Of a stretch of 64,000 nt of DNA, positions 28,771 to 36,673 are shown one piece after another. Every line of letters begins with the position of its first letter. The stretch's first letter is position 1. The stretch comes from Mariniflexile sp. AS56 (GTDB lineage Bacteria; Bacteroidota; Bacteroidia; Flavobacteriales; Flavobacteriaceae): the NCBI RefSeq assembly GCF_030552475.1, contig NZ_JAUPED010000010.1:124001-188000 (forward strand), given 5' to 3'. The position numbers and the translations under genes are program-made. The notes below the pieces were generated by a model. The model was not told where the DNA came from. It worked only from the letters and a program-made list of their open reading frames with translations, and searched no databases.

Positions 28771-31173
28771 TTATGTTTTAGATGTGAATTGAATTATTGC
28801 TTTTTCCATATCATGATGCTCGTAGTAGAGGTTCATGATGTCTTCGTTTTCCTGTCCATCCGTTAGATAGGCTGCATAAACTTCTTTCGGGACTTCAAGA
28901 CGGAAAATGTTACTTTCCCTGCCTATTTTGATAAACATTTCGGTGTACTTCCGTGATCCAGATAAGTTGTTTTTAATGGATTTTAATTGGTTTAAGTCAT
29001 GGCTAGATAGGTTGAGTCTTTTAACCAGTTCGTCATACCCTTTTTCATTATTCAGACTATAGATAACTTGGGTGTTTTCTAAGATGCTTGCTGATGTCGA
29101 ATTATTTGGAAGCTGATTAATGGATTGCAGAATAATACCAATAGCACCATTTTGTTTTCTAATGGCTTGGTAATAGAATTCCACACTTTCCAATACGTTT
29201 TCAAATTTTAGTTGTTTGGCAAATTCATCGAAAAGGATGATACCTTTTTCAGCTCTGTTTTTCCAGATGGTTCTTTGAATAGCTGACTTTATCAGCTTCA
29301 ACATTACGGATAAGATTTCCTTATTGTCTTTAACTTCATCCAGTTCAAAAACAATCAAGCGTTTGTCTTCGATTTTATAGGTTTGGTCTTCGCTGACTTC
29401 GAACAGAAAACTATATAGACCATCGCCAACATACTCAGACATTACGTGCAAAAAACTTGTAACATTAAAGTAGTCAGGATGGATTTTTAGGATTTTCAAA
29501 AGGTCTTTCTGATTACTTTCTATAAAGCTGTAGAATCCTTCTAATGAATGATTATCTGAAGCGCTATCGTAATAATGGCGCAATATTTTTTTGATGGAAA
29601 CCGATTGAGCTTTGGTTACTTTCATGTCAGAAGCAAACAATTCAAACAAGAAAACAGACAAATCTTCAAGACGTTCTGGTGTCAAATCATTGACATAGCT
29701 AATGTAAAAAGGATTGATGCCCAAATTCTTTCCACTTTCGTAACGCAACACGGTATATTTTTCAGGATAGAGTTTGGCAAATTTGGTATAAGAACCACCC
29801 AAATCAATGATGACCAAACGAACGCCACTTTCAAAATATTGACGCAATATGTTATTCGCTAAAAACGATTTGCCTTCTCCTGTAGGTGCAAAAATGGCAA
29901 AGTTACGTGCTTTAATTCGTTTCTTTTTTTCATCCCAAACATCTTTTAATACCGGAATATTATGCTCTCTATCATTAAAGATGATGCCTGTAGTATCCGA
30001 TTTGTAATTGGTGTTATTGATAAACATACAAAGCGCATGTTTTAAATCGGTTACATACAAATCATTATTCGAGAAATTGGAAGAAAAACAGCAGTAACTG
30101 TTTAGTATATAATTTTTGCGTTCTTCGCCTCGTGGATAGTAAGGGATGATATCCAGTTCCTTGAATTCCGTTTTGATTTTTGAGGTGATTTTATCAAGCT
30201 CTTTAACATCTTTCGACCAGTAAACAATATTGAGATGACCCCGGATAATACGCGAATTATCATCTGCATTGATTTGGTCGAGAATGTGCTGAATTTTACC
30301 AAGTACCACTTTATTCTGTGAACCAAAATTGGAACTTTTATTGAGCTCCTCAATTTTCTTATCAAGCAGCTTACGCCACTTTTGTTTATCATCCAAATAA
30401 AGAATCTGATTGACAATATGGTTTTCATTAAGCGTAAGTCCTAAACCATCAATAAAACCTTGATGAAACACAAAATCGTCCGAAGTGAATTTCTCATTGG
30501 TTTTACTACTTTGTACATTTTCACCAAAGCACAGTTCGCTGTTAATAGCTAGTGCATCAAAATGGTTTTCGCCAATATTAACGCTTTTCTTATCCAGTAA
30601 AATATCAGTATCAAAGCCTTCGTTGAAACCATTGAAATAGCCATTTGTGAGTTGCTGAATTTCTTCCGATTTAAGCGGGAAAAACGCCATTTTTCGACTA
30701 TTATTTATAAAGGAAACAGAGTCGCTTACCGAGTTGACGAAGCTTTTAATGTTGTCATCTAGATCTTGAACGATTCCTTTTGAAACTTTTCGGAAAGGAT
30801 TGACATATTTCGGATTGTTGAGTGCTTTGTTTTTGGTAAGAATAAAGAATAAGTAGCATCTGTGTTCAATATGTTCACGACCTTTAAAATATTGATGTGT
30901 GGCTTTTTCTAAAAAGGTAGTGTTCGCAAGTTTTTCTGAAGTATAAGATTTTTTAAGATAAATATCCTGTTTGTGAACCACAGTTCCAATTGGTAATGAT
31001 TTCAAAGCTTGAAACCAGGCACCATGCATATCCTCAAAATCTTTTTCGGATAGTGAATAGATTTCTGGCAGATTCCCTTCATAACACAACACCACATTGC
31101 CATTATTGGCAAATACGATATGGTCTTGAATATCTACAATGGGTAGATATGCTGAAATGTTAATCTTATTCAT
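28771..31173 (-). CDS. traG: Conjugation ATPase TraG (VirB4-like)
   Basis: Cytoplasmic ATPase that powers pilus or channel assembly. Walker A is FAPTGEGKSFL near residue 430 and Walker B is GIILFDEFAKQL near residue 645. The N-terminal 350 residues form the VirB4-type domain, including FFPLKSEEIQQLTNGYFNG. The 800 aa length is normal. It overlaps traF by eight bases. Confidence 0.93.
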   Translation of the reverse strand: MNKINISAYLPIVDIQDHIVFANNGNVVLCYEGNLPEIYSLSEKDFEDMHGAWFQALKSLPIGTVVHKQDIYLKKSYTSEKLANTTFLEKATHQYFKGREHIEHRCYLFFILTKNKALNNPKYVNPFRKVSKGIVQDLDDNIKSFVNSVSDSVSFINNSRKMAFFPLKSEEIQQLTNGYFNGFNEGFDTDILLDKKSVNIGENHFDALAINSELCFGENVQSSKTNEKFTSDDFVFHQGFIDGLGLTLNENHIVNQILYLDDKQKWRKLLDKKIEELNKSSNFGSQNKVVLGKIQHILDQINADDNSRIIRGHLNIVYWSKDVKELDKITSKIKTEFKELDIIPYYPRGEERKNYILNSYCCFSSNFSNNDLYVTDLKHALCMFINNTNYKSDTTGIIFNDREHNIPVLKDVWDEKKKRIKARNFAIFAPTGEGKSFLANNILRQYFESGVRLVIIDLGGSYTKFAKLYPEKYTVLRYESGKNLGINPFYISYVNDLTPERLEDLSVFLFELFASDMKVTKAQSVSIKKILRHYYDSASDNHSLEGFYSFIESNQKDLLKILKIHPDYFNVTSFLHVMSEYVGDGLYSFLFEVSEDQTYKIEDKRLIVFELDEVKDNKEILSVMLKLIKSAIQRTIWKNRAEKGIILFDEFAKQLKFENVLESVEFYYQAIRKQNGAIGIILQSINQLPNNSTSASILENTQVIYSLNNEKGYDELVKRLNLSSHDLNQLKSIKNNLSGSRKYTEMFIKIGRESNIFRLEVPKEVYAAYLTDGQENEDIMNLYYEHHDMEKAIIQFTSKT

Positions 31174-31444
31174 AATTAAAGCCGGAATTTCTTTTGTTAC
31201 TTATAATTCTTGGGAAGGCTTTTGCCATTTGAAAAAGCTGTGGATTATTGGTTATCCGCGTCAAGGCAACATATAAAGTGGCATTGAAAATCAGTATACC
31301 AATGATCACCCCAAAGCTGAAAGAGAAAATGATGACCAATAAGGATGCAAGAATAGAAACCAACATTAAGGCAAATAGGGAAATGGGCAATCCAAAAATG
31401 ACTGCTCGTTTTCTAATGTTTTTATAGACTTCATATTTCTTCAT
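31166..31444 (-). CDS. traF: Conjugative transfer protein TraF (DUF4133)
   Basis: A small inner-membrane protein (92 aa) with two adjacent hydrophobic helices at about residues 15-65, comparable to VirB3. It starts MKKYEVYKNIRKRAVIFG and is coupled to traE by a one-base TAATG overlap. Confidence 0.88.
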   Translation of the reverse strand: MKKYEVYKNIRKRAVIFGLPISLFALMLVSILASLLVIIFSFSFGVIIGILIFNATLYVALTRITNNPQLFQMAKAFPRIISNKRNSGFNYE

Positions 31445-31731
31445 TACACCACTATTGTAATTAAGTAAGTGAAGATGCCTACCACAGCACCTGCAATGAG
31501 TACAAAGACCAGAACTCGTGTAATACCTTTTTTTAGGTCTGCGTTTTCGCCAAAGAAATGACCAGCGTTAAAGAGGAATCCAACAAGAAAGATGACACCT
31601 AAAATGATTGGGAAAATGGTTCTAATGGTGTCTGAAACATCATTTACGGAATCTTCAATACCTCCAATTTGAGCGAAGCTTGGTGCAGATAGTAATAGAA
31701 GAAAAGTTGACAGTAGAATTGATTTTTTCAT
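31444..31731 (-). CDS. traE: Conjugative transfer protein TraE (DUF4134, pilin-like)
   Basis: First gene of the tra operon. Secreted 95-residue protein with a signal peptide ending PSFAQ and two hydrophobic helices, the arrangement of VirB2-like pilins. The region between traE and the divergent amidase (31732-31815) must hold both promoters; it contains the inverted repeat AATAGATTT/AAATCTATT (31736-31744 and 31802-31810). Confidence 0.88.
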   Translation of the reverse strand: MKKSILLSTFLLLLSAPSFAQIGGIEDSVNDVSDTIRTIFPIILGVIFLVGFLFNAGHFFGENADLKKGITRVLVFVLIAGAVVGIFTYLITIVV

Positions 31732-31815
31732 AAGGAATAGATTTTAAATTTTTAGTAGCCGTGCAGTGCGTCATACTTCGCCGTCTGCTAAGACTTTTGC
31801 GAAATCTATTATGAA

Positions 31816-32577
31816 ATGAAGCTAGCAGAGAAGAAAAGTCAAATTTTAACGCAACTTCCTGTTAAACTTTGGAAGATTCTTAATGTTGTGATGGATTTAT
31901 TGAATTTTGTTCAAACAAGAATCCAGATGTACACTTCGAAACCATTTTATAAAATACTATTTACCATGAGTTTATGTCTTATGGTTTTATCACTCAATTC
32001 CCAAAATATTACAGCCAAAAAAGTTGTGGTTATTGATCCTGGGCATGGTGGAGAGGATTCTGGAGCAATTGGAATAAATGGAATAATGGAGAAGGATATT
32101 GTGTTAAGTATAGCAAAGAAGATGGATCGATTAAATAAAAATACCAAAAGTAATTTTGAAATCTATTTAACACGCTATAAAGACACTTTAATTTCATTAT
32201 CGGATAGAACACGATTAGCAAATATGCTAAAAGCAGATTTGTTTATTTCCTTGCATTGTAATCAGTCTGAAAACCAAAAGGCTAGGGGTGTGGAGGTTTA
32301 TGTTAGTGCAAATGGTGGTAGTTTTTTAAGGGAGTCTGTTCTGTTAGCTTATAAATTAGAAAAACAAATGAAAACGAAGCTTGGACTTAAAAGTAGAGGA
32401 GTGAAGTTTGGGGATTTTCAGGTTTTGAGGGAAACCCATCATAATTGTCCCACAGTTCTTGTAGAAGTAGGGTTTTTATCTCAAAAAGAAGAAGCAATTT
32501 ACTTTAATAAAGAAGCTTCAAAACATTTCATCGCCATAGTTATACTTCAATCAATTAATAAATTTTCAGGATTATGA
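31816..32577 (+). CDS. N-acetylmuramoyl-L-alanine amidase (Amidase_3)
   Basis: Cleaves the amide between MurNAc and the stem peptide, probably to open the wall for the transfer channel. Zinc and catalytic residues of Amidase_3 are in place: His77 (DPGHGGEDSG), Glu92 (GIMEKDIVLSI), His147 (SLHCNQS) and Glu217 (VLVEVGFLSQ). The N-terminal 60 residues form a positively charged helix and a membrane or signal segment (ILFTMSLCLMVLSL). It is divergent from traE. Similar elements often carry a wall hydrolase at this place. Its stop overlaps the start of a small frame. Confidence 0.92.
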   Translation: MKLAEKKSQILTQLPVKLWKILNVVMDLLNFVQTRIQMYTSKPFYKILFTMSLCLMVLSLNSQNITAKKVVVIDPGHGGEDSGAIGINGIMEKDIVLSIAKKMDRLNKNTKSNFEIYLTRYKDTLISLSDRTRLANMLKADLFISLHCNQSENQKARGVEVYVSANGGSFLRESVLLAYKLEKQMKTKLGLKSRGVKFGDFQVLRETHHNCPTVLVEVGFLSQKEEAIYFNKEASKHFIAIVILQSINKFSGL

Positions 32578-32663
32578 ACGAATTTTTTATCGAGTTAATA
32601 AAATGTGTCAAAGATATTTTGATATCAATATATCATCAAGTACTTAAGAAAAAAGAGAGATAG
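32574..32663 (+). CDS. Small amphipathic peptide frame coupled to the amidase (29 aa)
   Basis: The ATG lies inside the amidase stop (ATGA overlap), which would allow translational coupling. The product, MNEFFIELIKCVKDILISIY followed by a basic tail, is hydrophobic then positively charged. The last 20 bases overlap the 3' end of the opposing nuclease-like gene. It may be a real micro-protein (holin- or anchor-like) or chance. Confidence 0.35.
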   Translation: MNEFFIELIKCVKDILISIYHQVLKKKER

Positions 32664-33762
32664 TCTTTCGAATTTCTAAATTCCCCCAAACCAAAGGATG
32701 CTCACTAGCAGCAACATTTTTATTAGTTACAGATTTATAAATAGACCATTGAGGTCGCTTTTCTGGCCACATCGCCTTACGGTTTAAGCCGCTATCTTTC
32801 ATGATTTCAAATAGGGCAGGAGATACTAGCATATAATCTTTTTGCTTGATGTTAACGCCTTTTCTATAGGCTCCTAATCGGTGGTAAGTGGCATCATTTC
32901 CAGCATCACAATCTACCTCAAAAGACAAGTGTTTAGTAATGTCTTTTAAATTGGTTTGTTGGAGTAAAGGCGATAAAGAATCGCAATAGGACGGCGCATT
33001 AAGTGTGCCTGCAATTATGATGTTGGTTTTATCTTCAGCTATCTGTTCCTGATAGATAGTTGCAATGTAGTTTGCCTGGTTTTTTCTTAAGGCATCCGTG
33101 AAATCCTTATCTTTAGTTTGCTTTTGTAATTGGGTTGATAAAATGTGAATGGTTATATTATTAGGTGTTAAAACTTCATATTCAACTAAGCAATTTATGG
33201 GATGTGTTTTAATTGAGACTAATTTATAATCTTTACGAAGTAAAATACCTAATTCCAAGCCTTTTAGGGTGTCACTTTGTACAACAAAAGATTGTGTGTA
33301 AGGCTTGGAATCAAATTTTGGTAAAATTAGTTGGTTGAATTCTTCTAGAGAGGCTCTATCTTCAATTTCCTGAAGCAATAAAATATCTGGATTAACTGCT
33401 GCAATAACGCGTGCTTTGTTATCGGTAGCTTCAGGTTTAATAGGCGTGGTTTGTAATTCAATCCAACCATTCCATTTTGTGAGGTCACTAGCTTTGGATT
33501 CTGTGGAATAGTTTAAGCCTTTCATATATAAAAAACCTGCTTTTCTGCGTAAAACAGCATAAGGTCGTGGACTCGATTTTTCAAAACCAGTTAAAAAAGA
33601 AAGTTCCCTAATTCGGGTTTGATCTACCAAAGACACGGATGGTTTTCGCATTAAATCATCAAGTTCGTTTATCCAATCAGTTAAATTTTTCCCGAAGGGT
33701 TTTTCCAATAAGCTTTTATCACGATGGAATAAATTCTGGATGTTAAAGGTTGCTATTTTCAT
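32644..33762 (-). CDS. Endonuclease/exonuclease/phosphatase family protein, atypical active site
   Basis: The EEP fold is shown by KIATFNIQNLF at the start, PDILLLQEIED (Glu132) and HILSTQLQKQ. The usual GDFN motif reads AGTLNAPS (252-258), with Asp replaced by Thr, and the usual terminal SDH reads SEHPLVW (Ser353-Glu354-His355). This suggests altered or lost catalysis, or a subfamily with a shifted acid. It is the last gene of the HTH/DnaD-like/ATPase operon, 12 bases after the ATPase gene. DNA processing for the element is a reasonable guess. Confidence 0.75.
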   Translation of the reverse strand: MKIATFNIQNLFHRDKSLLEKPFGKNLTDWINELDDLMRKPSVSLVDQTRIRELSFLTGFEKSSPRPYAVLRRKAGFLYMKGLNYSTESKASDLTKWNGWIELQTTPIKPEATDNKARVIAAVNPDILLLQEIEDRASLEEFNQLILPKFDSKPYTQSFVVQSDTLKGLELGILLRKDYKLVSIKTHPINCLVEYEVLTPNNITIHILSTQLQKQTKDKDFTDALRKNQANYIATIYQEQIAEDKTNIIIAGTLNAPSYCDSLSPLLQQTNLKDITKHLSFEVDCDAGNDATYHRLGAYRKGVNIKQKDYMLVSPALFEIMKDSGLNRKAMWPEKRPQWSIYKSVTNKNVAASEHPLVWGNLEIRKTISLFS

Positions 33763-33774
33763 AATGCTGTGGTT

Positions 33775-34431
33775 TTATTTTCGTTTATCGTTGGTGTGCT
33801 TGTCAAAGGCAATGAGATTGAACAATTGACGCATTCTGCTTCGAACTCGATTGCCATATAAATCTTCCAATTCTTTGGCATTTAAATTTGTTGTAGCATG
33901 GGTTTTTATATTATGCTTTATGAATATTTCGTAGCGTGATAATAGTATTTCTCCCATCACATTGCAATCTTTTGCATAGTGTCTTCCAATGGGTTCGACA
34001 CCCAAATCATCAAAACAAAAAAACTGACTGCTGCCGTAATCTTCAATGGTTTTGTAACCTATGTGGTTAAACCCGAAAACAATGTTGCGAGAAGGCACTA
34101 AAATGTATGGTCGCTGATGTGGAACAATGAATTTTAAAAGCCTCATTAAACTAGTTTTACCACAGCCAACAGGCCCAGATAGTAAGAGGCCTTTGTTTGG
34201 ATCAATATCATGTCGTTTGCAATTTTCAATGTCTCTAATAAAATAATGGCACAGTTTCATGATGATGCCATGGTCTTCTTCATAGATTCTAAAATGCTTA
34301 CCAAAGAGCATTTTTCCTTTTGCATCGAGATAGATTAGTATTTTCTGAAAATCATAGATAACAGCCTTTCCATCGAAAGTACCAATTGTAAATTCAACAC
34401 CGCCTTCGGTTATTTTAGAGGGGTTGGTCAT
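33775..34431 (-). CDS. DnaC-like P-loop ATPase
   Basis: The start is taken at the ATG at 34431 (MTNPSKITEGGVEFTIG), which overlaps the upstream gene by 17 bases; the longer frame from 34485 would overlap it by 71. Walker A is SGPVGCGKTSL and Walker B is FFCFDDLGVEP. The sensor-like THATTNLNAKELEDLYGNR matches the helicase-loader (DnaC/IstB-like) group of AAA+ ATPases. Pairing with the upstream DnaD-like protein resembles a primosome loader module, so a role in replication of the element is likely. Confidence 0.8.
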   Translation of the reverse strand: MTNPSKITEGGVEFTIGTFDGKAVIYDFQKILIYLDAKGKMLFGKHFRIYEEDHGIIMKLCHYFIRDIENCKRHDIDPNKGLLLSGPVGCGKTSLMRLLKFIVPHQRPYILVPSRNIVFGFNHIGYKTIEDYGSSQFFCFDDLGVEPIGRHYAKDCNVMGEILLSRYEIFIKHNIKTHATTNLNAKELEDLYGNRVRSRMRQLFNLIAFDKHTNDKRK

Positions 34432-35062
34432 AATCTTTGATTTTTGAGGTTTTAAGATTGTCCTTGTTTTGAGACACTGCCTCATTTTTTTTTATTTCAT
34501 TAGCTTTTATCATCCAATTTGAAGCAGTTGCGTGCCAATCTGTAATTTTAATTTTACCACCAAGTTTCCAATTAATGGACTTATAATGGTTATAAAATTT
34601 TAAGGCTTCAATTTCAGGCCAATTGTTCATTTTAAAAAAAGCGACAGCTTCATTTTTATTTTTTGGTAGCTTAAGTTTATTAATGTTTTCTTTTTGTTTA
34701 TTAATGTTTGTATTATGTATCAATGCCTGTTCAAAGCCTGTTTCGGGCTTGTTCAGAGCCTGTTCAGAGCTTGTTTTAAAAATGAACATCCTTACCTTGC
34801 TCCCTTTGAAAATGTTATATGAAGGTAAATAGCGCAGATACTTCCAGTCGTTAAGGTTTTTTATGCATTTGTGATAGGTAGCAATTCCGCCAATTTTGGC
34901 TATTCCCATAACTTCTTCCCTATTAATATAAAATTCCTGAGGGAAACGATTCATATTCCAAAACTGAAACAAGGACATATACAAACTGATATGCGTGGGA
35001 TTTAATCGGGAGTCTTTTGAGAATTGTTGAAACACAGCGTTTAAATGTTTTATATAGTTCAT
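34415..35062 (-). CDS. DnaD/replication-initiator-like protein
   Basis: A 215-residue protein with an N-terminal helical, winged-helix-like domain (SRLNPTHISLYMSLFQFWN, then EVMGIAKIGGIATYHKCIKNL) and a C-terminal part with FYNHYKSINWKLGGKIKITD, similar to the tail of DnaD-type and phage replication proteins. I cannot assign a named family. Its ATG overlaps the HTH gene stop (ATGA), and its end overlaps the ATPase gene. The context suggests replication or transfer start. Confidence 0.65.
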   Translation of the reverse strand: MNYIKHLNAVFQQFSKDSRLNPTHISLYMSLFQFWNMNRFPQEFYINREEVMGIAKIGGIATYHKCIKNLNDWKYLRYLPSYNIFKGSKVRMFIFKTSSEQALNKPETGFEQALIHNTNINKQKENINKLKLPKNKNEAVAFFKMNNWPEIEALKFYNHYKSINWKLGGKIKITDWHATASNWMIKANEIKKNEAVSQNKDNLKTSKIKDYDQPL

Positions 35063-35349
35063 AAATCTTCACTCAATTTAATTTGAACACGGTTTTCTAT
35101 CATAACTTTCTGGATTTCATCAGCTTCATAAAAATTAATACCTCCCATTTTAGTGTGTGGGATTGTGCCATTCATTCTAAAGTTTTGTAAAGTTCCGGCA
35201 CTTATGCTCAGTAAATCCATGACTTCGGATGATTTCAGATACTTCTTTAATCCTGTACCGGATTGTTTTAATAGCAGCTTTTTAATATCATTTAGTAATT
35301 CAATTTTGAATTCTCTTAGGTCGTCGGTAGTTATGATACTTGTTGCCAT
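35059..35349 (-). CDS. Helix-turn-helix DNA-binding protein (excisionase-like)
   Basis: The 96-residue product has an N-terminal helix and a MerR/Xis-type winged helix (KKYLKSSEVMDLLSISAGTL, then GTIPHTKMGGINFYEADEI), the domain commonly found in excisionases and in small element regulators. As the first gene of the operon, placed just beyond the 13-bp inverted repeat, it fits the position of xis genes in CTnDOT-type elements. Excision function would require an integrase, which is not seen here. Confidence 0.8.
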   Translation of the reverse strand: MATSIITTDDLREFKIELLNDIKKLLLKQSGTGLKKYLKSSEVMDLLSISAGTLQNFRMNGTIPHTKMGGINFYEADEIQKVMIENRVQIKLSEDL

Positions 35350-35438
35350 GATAGGATTATTACATTATTGTTTATATAGGTATTTGACTTTCGTTTAGCA
35401 AATTTGATAAGTTTTGATGGTGTTTAAGCAGTAGTTGA

Positions 35439-35578
35439 ACCGTAGTCGGGTTAAATTTTTTAGTTGTAAAAAAGTTGGAATTTGTAGTGATTTGAGTTTT
35501 TCAAAGGACTATTTGAGTGGAATAAATAGAAAAAAAGTAAATAAAATGGTGATTACAGGAGGTGCACCCGACTACGGT
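35439..35578. repeat. Perfect 13-bp inverted repeat between rteC and the HTH operon
   Basis: ACCGTAGTCGGGT (35439-35451) and ACCCGACTACGGT (35566-35578) are exact inverses 114 bases apart. They flank the upstream region of the HTH gene, and the second arm lies 13 bases past the rteC stop. RteC of CTnDOT is known to bind inverted half-sites upstream of the excision operon, so this is a candidate RteC operator, or a pair of looping sites. Confidence 0.65.
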
Positions 35579-35590
35579 GATTTTGAAGTA

Positions 35591-36427
35591 TTATTCCTCA
35601 GAATTATTGATGTAGGTTGTTAGTCCATCTGATAAGTCATCTAAAAATTTTGTACGGCTCATTTTTCTTGTTTTTATTTCGGCAAAGGTTTTGTAGCAAT
35701 CCCCAATGTCAAAATGTAAAACCCTTTCTAGAACTGAAGCTATTTCCTTAATATCGGATTTACCATTGTTTATAACTCTATTATGATGTAGGGCATAAAT
35801 TAATTCGGTTAGATCTGTTTTTGTTGAAGTCCATTGCAGTTCAACCTCATTTGTAACTTTTAATTCGTTATTTATTTTTGGATTTTTAGAGTTAATCAAT
35901 CTGTTTTGGAGGTAAGAAATAAAATTATTATATGCTGTGAGTTTACCTAATAACATATCATATGGTGTACTGAAATCGGGGTCTTGGAAATAGAATTTTG
36001 AAGATGTAATAGGAAGATTATCAAAATAATCCCTTGTGAAGTATTGCTCGTCAAGATGTGTTTGTTTTGATTCTATATATTGTTCAAAATCCATATTGTA
36101 AAGAAAAAAACGATTTAGTTTGCCTAGTTTCTTTTTTACATATTTACGTTGTTTGATTATGTCTGCTCTTGGAAATTGGATTTCAAAAGACCGAATTTCA
36201 GAATGGTAAATAAGTTGGTGGAGAGGAATTTGTTTTATGTTTTTAAAAAAATGAATTTCTTCATTTATTGACTTGAAGCCTTGTTTAATGATTTCTTTTT
36301 TAAAAGTATTAAGAAGGTTTCTACAGATTATTATGCTTTGGTTAGCACGTTCAATGTTTCCTTGGGTGTCAAATTTTATGTCATCCAATTTTTTAAGAAG
36401 GTTCTTATTTTGAAGTTTGAAGTCCAT
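35591..36427 (-). CDS. rteC: RteC-like regulator of excision and transfer
   Basis: A 278-residue helical protein with the RteC-family C-terminal domain (EVELQWTSTKTDLTELIYALHH, then IKEIASVLERVLHFDIGDCY). In CTnDOT, RteC activates the excision operon after tetracycline induction through RteA/RteB. Neither rteA/rteB nor a tetracycline resistance gene is in the window. The N-terminal half is less conserved but still fits the family. It lies at the right end of the element. Confidence 0.88.
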   Translation of the reverse strand: MDFKLQNKNLLKKLDDIKFDTQGNIERANQSIIICRNLLNTFKKEIIKQGFKSINEEIHFFKNIKQIPLHQLIYHSEIRSFEIQFPRADIIKQRKYVKKKLGKLNRFFLYNMDFEQYIESKQTHLDEQYFTRDYFDNLPITSSKFYFQDPDFSTPYDMLLGKLTAYNNFISYLQNRLINSKNPKINNELKVTNEVELQWTSTKTDLTELIYALHHNRVINNGKSDIKEIASVLERVLHFDIGDCYKTFAEIKTRKMSRTKFLDDLSDGLTTYINNSEE

Positions 36428-36673
36428 TTTGATTTACTAATATAATTAGTGCTTTCTGATAGAGATTTCAAATTAAAAGGACAATAAGTATGAAGATAAG
36501 AGAGAAGCAAATATAATTAATCGTTCATTTTGTGTTTCTCTTAATTTTGTTTTAATATTTACTACTCATAAGGTATAATATAATATTAATGAACCTTATA
36601 AATAACTGCGTAATTCATGCGTATTTTAATGTGAATTTTATACACAAGAAGAGAAGAACTGGTGGAATTTAGG

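Larger units (their letters stand above)
17690..36430. mobile_element. CTnDOT-like integrated conjugative element, boundaries approximate
   Basis: The block contains a relaxase, coupling ATPase, tra operon (E, F, G, I, J, K, M, N), ssb, the regulator RteC and AbiE cargo, placed between galE and a LuxR-type regulator. These families together define Bacteroidota conjugative transposons. The ends given are the first base after the galE 3' region and the end of rteC. No attachment repeats were found by eye. No tyrosine or serine recombinase gene is visible anywhere in the block or its flanks within this window. TraA, TraB, TraD, TraO, TraP and TraQ equivalents were also not recognised. Confidence 0.75.

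Noticed and set aside
34432-34485. Longer N-terminus for the DnaC-like ATPase
   Set aside because: It would overlap the upstream gene by 71 bases; the ATG at 34431 gives a coupled 17-base overlap and a plausible start.
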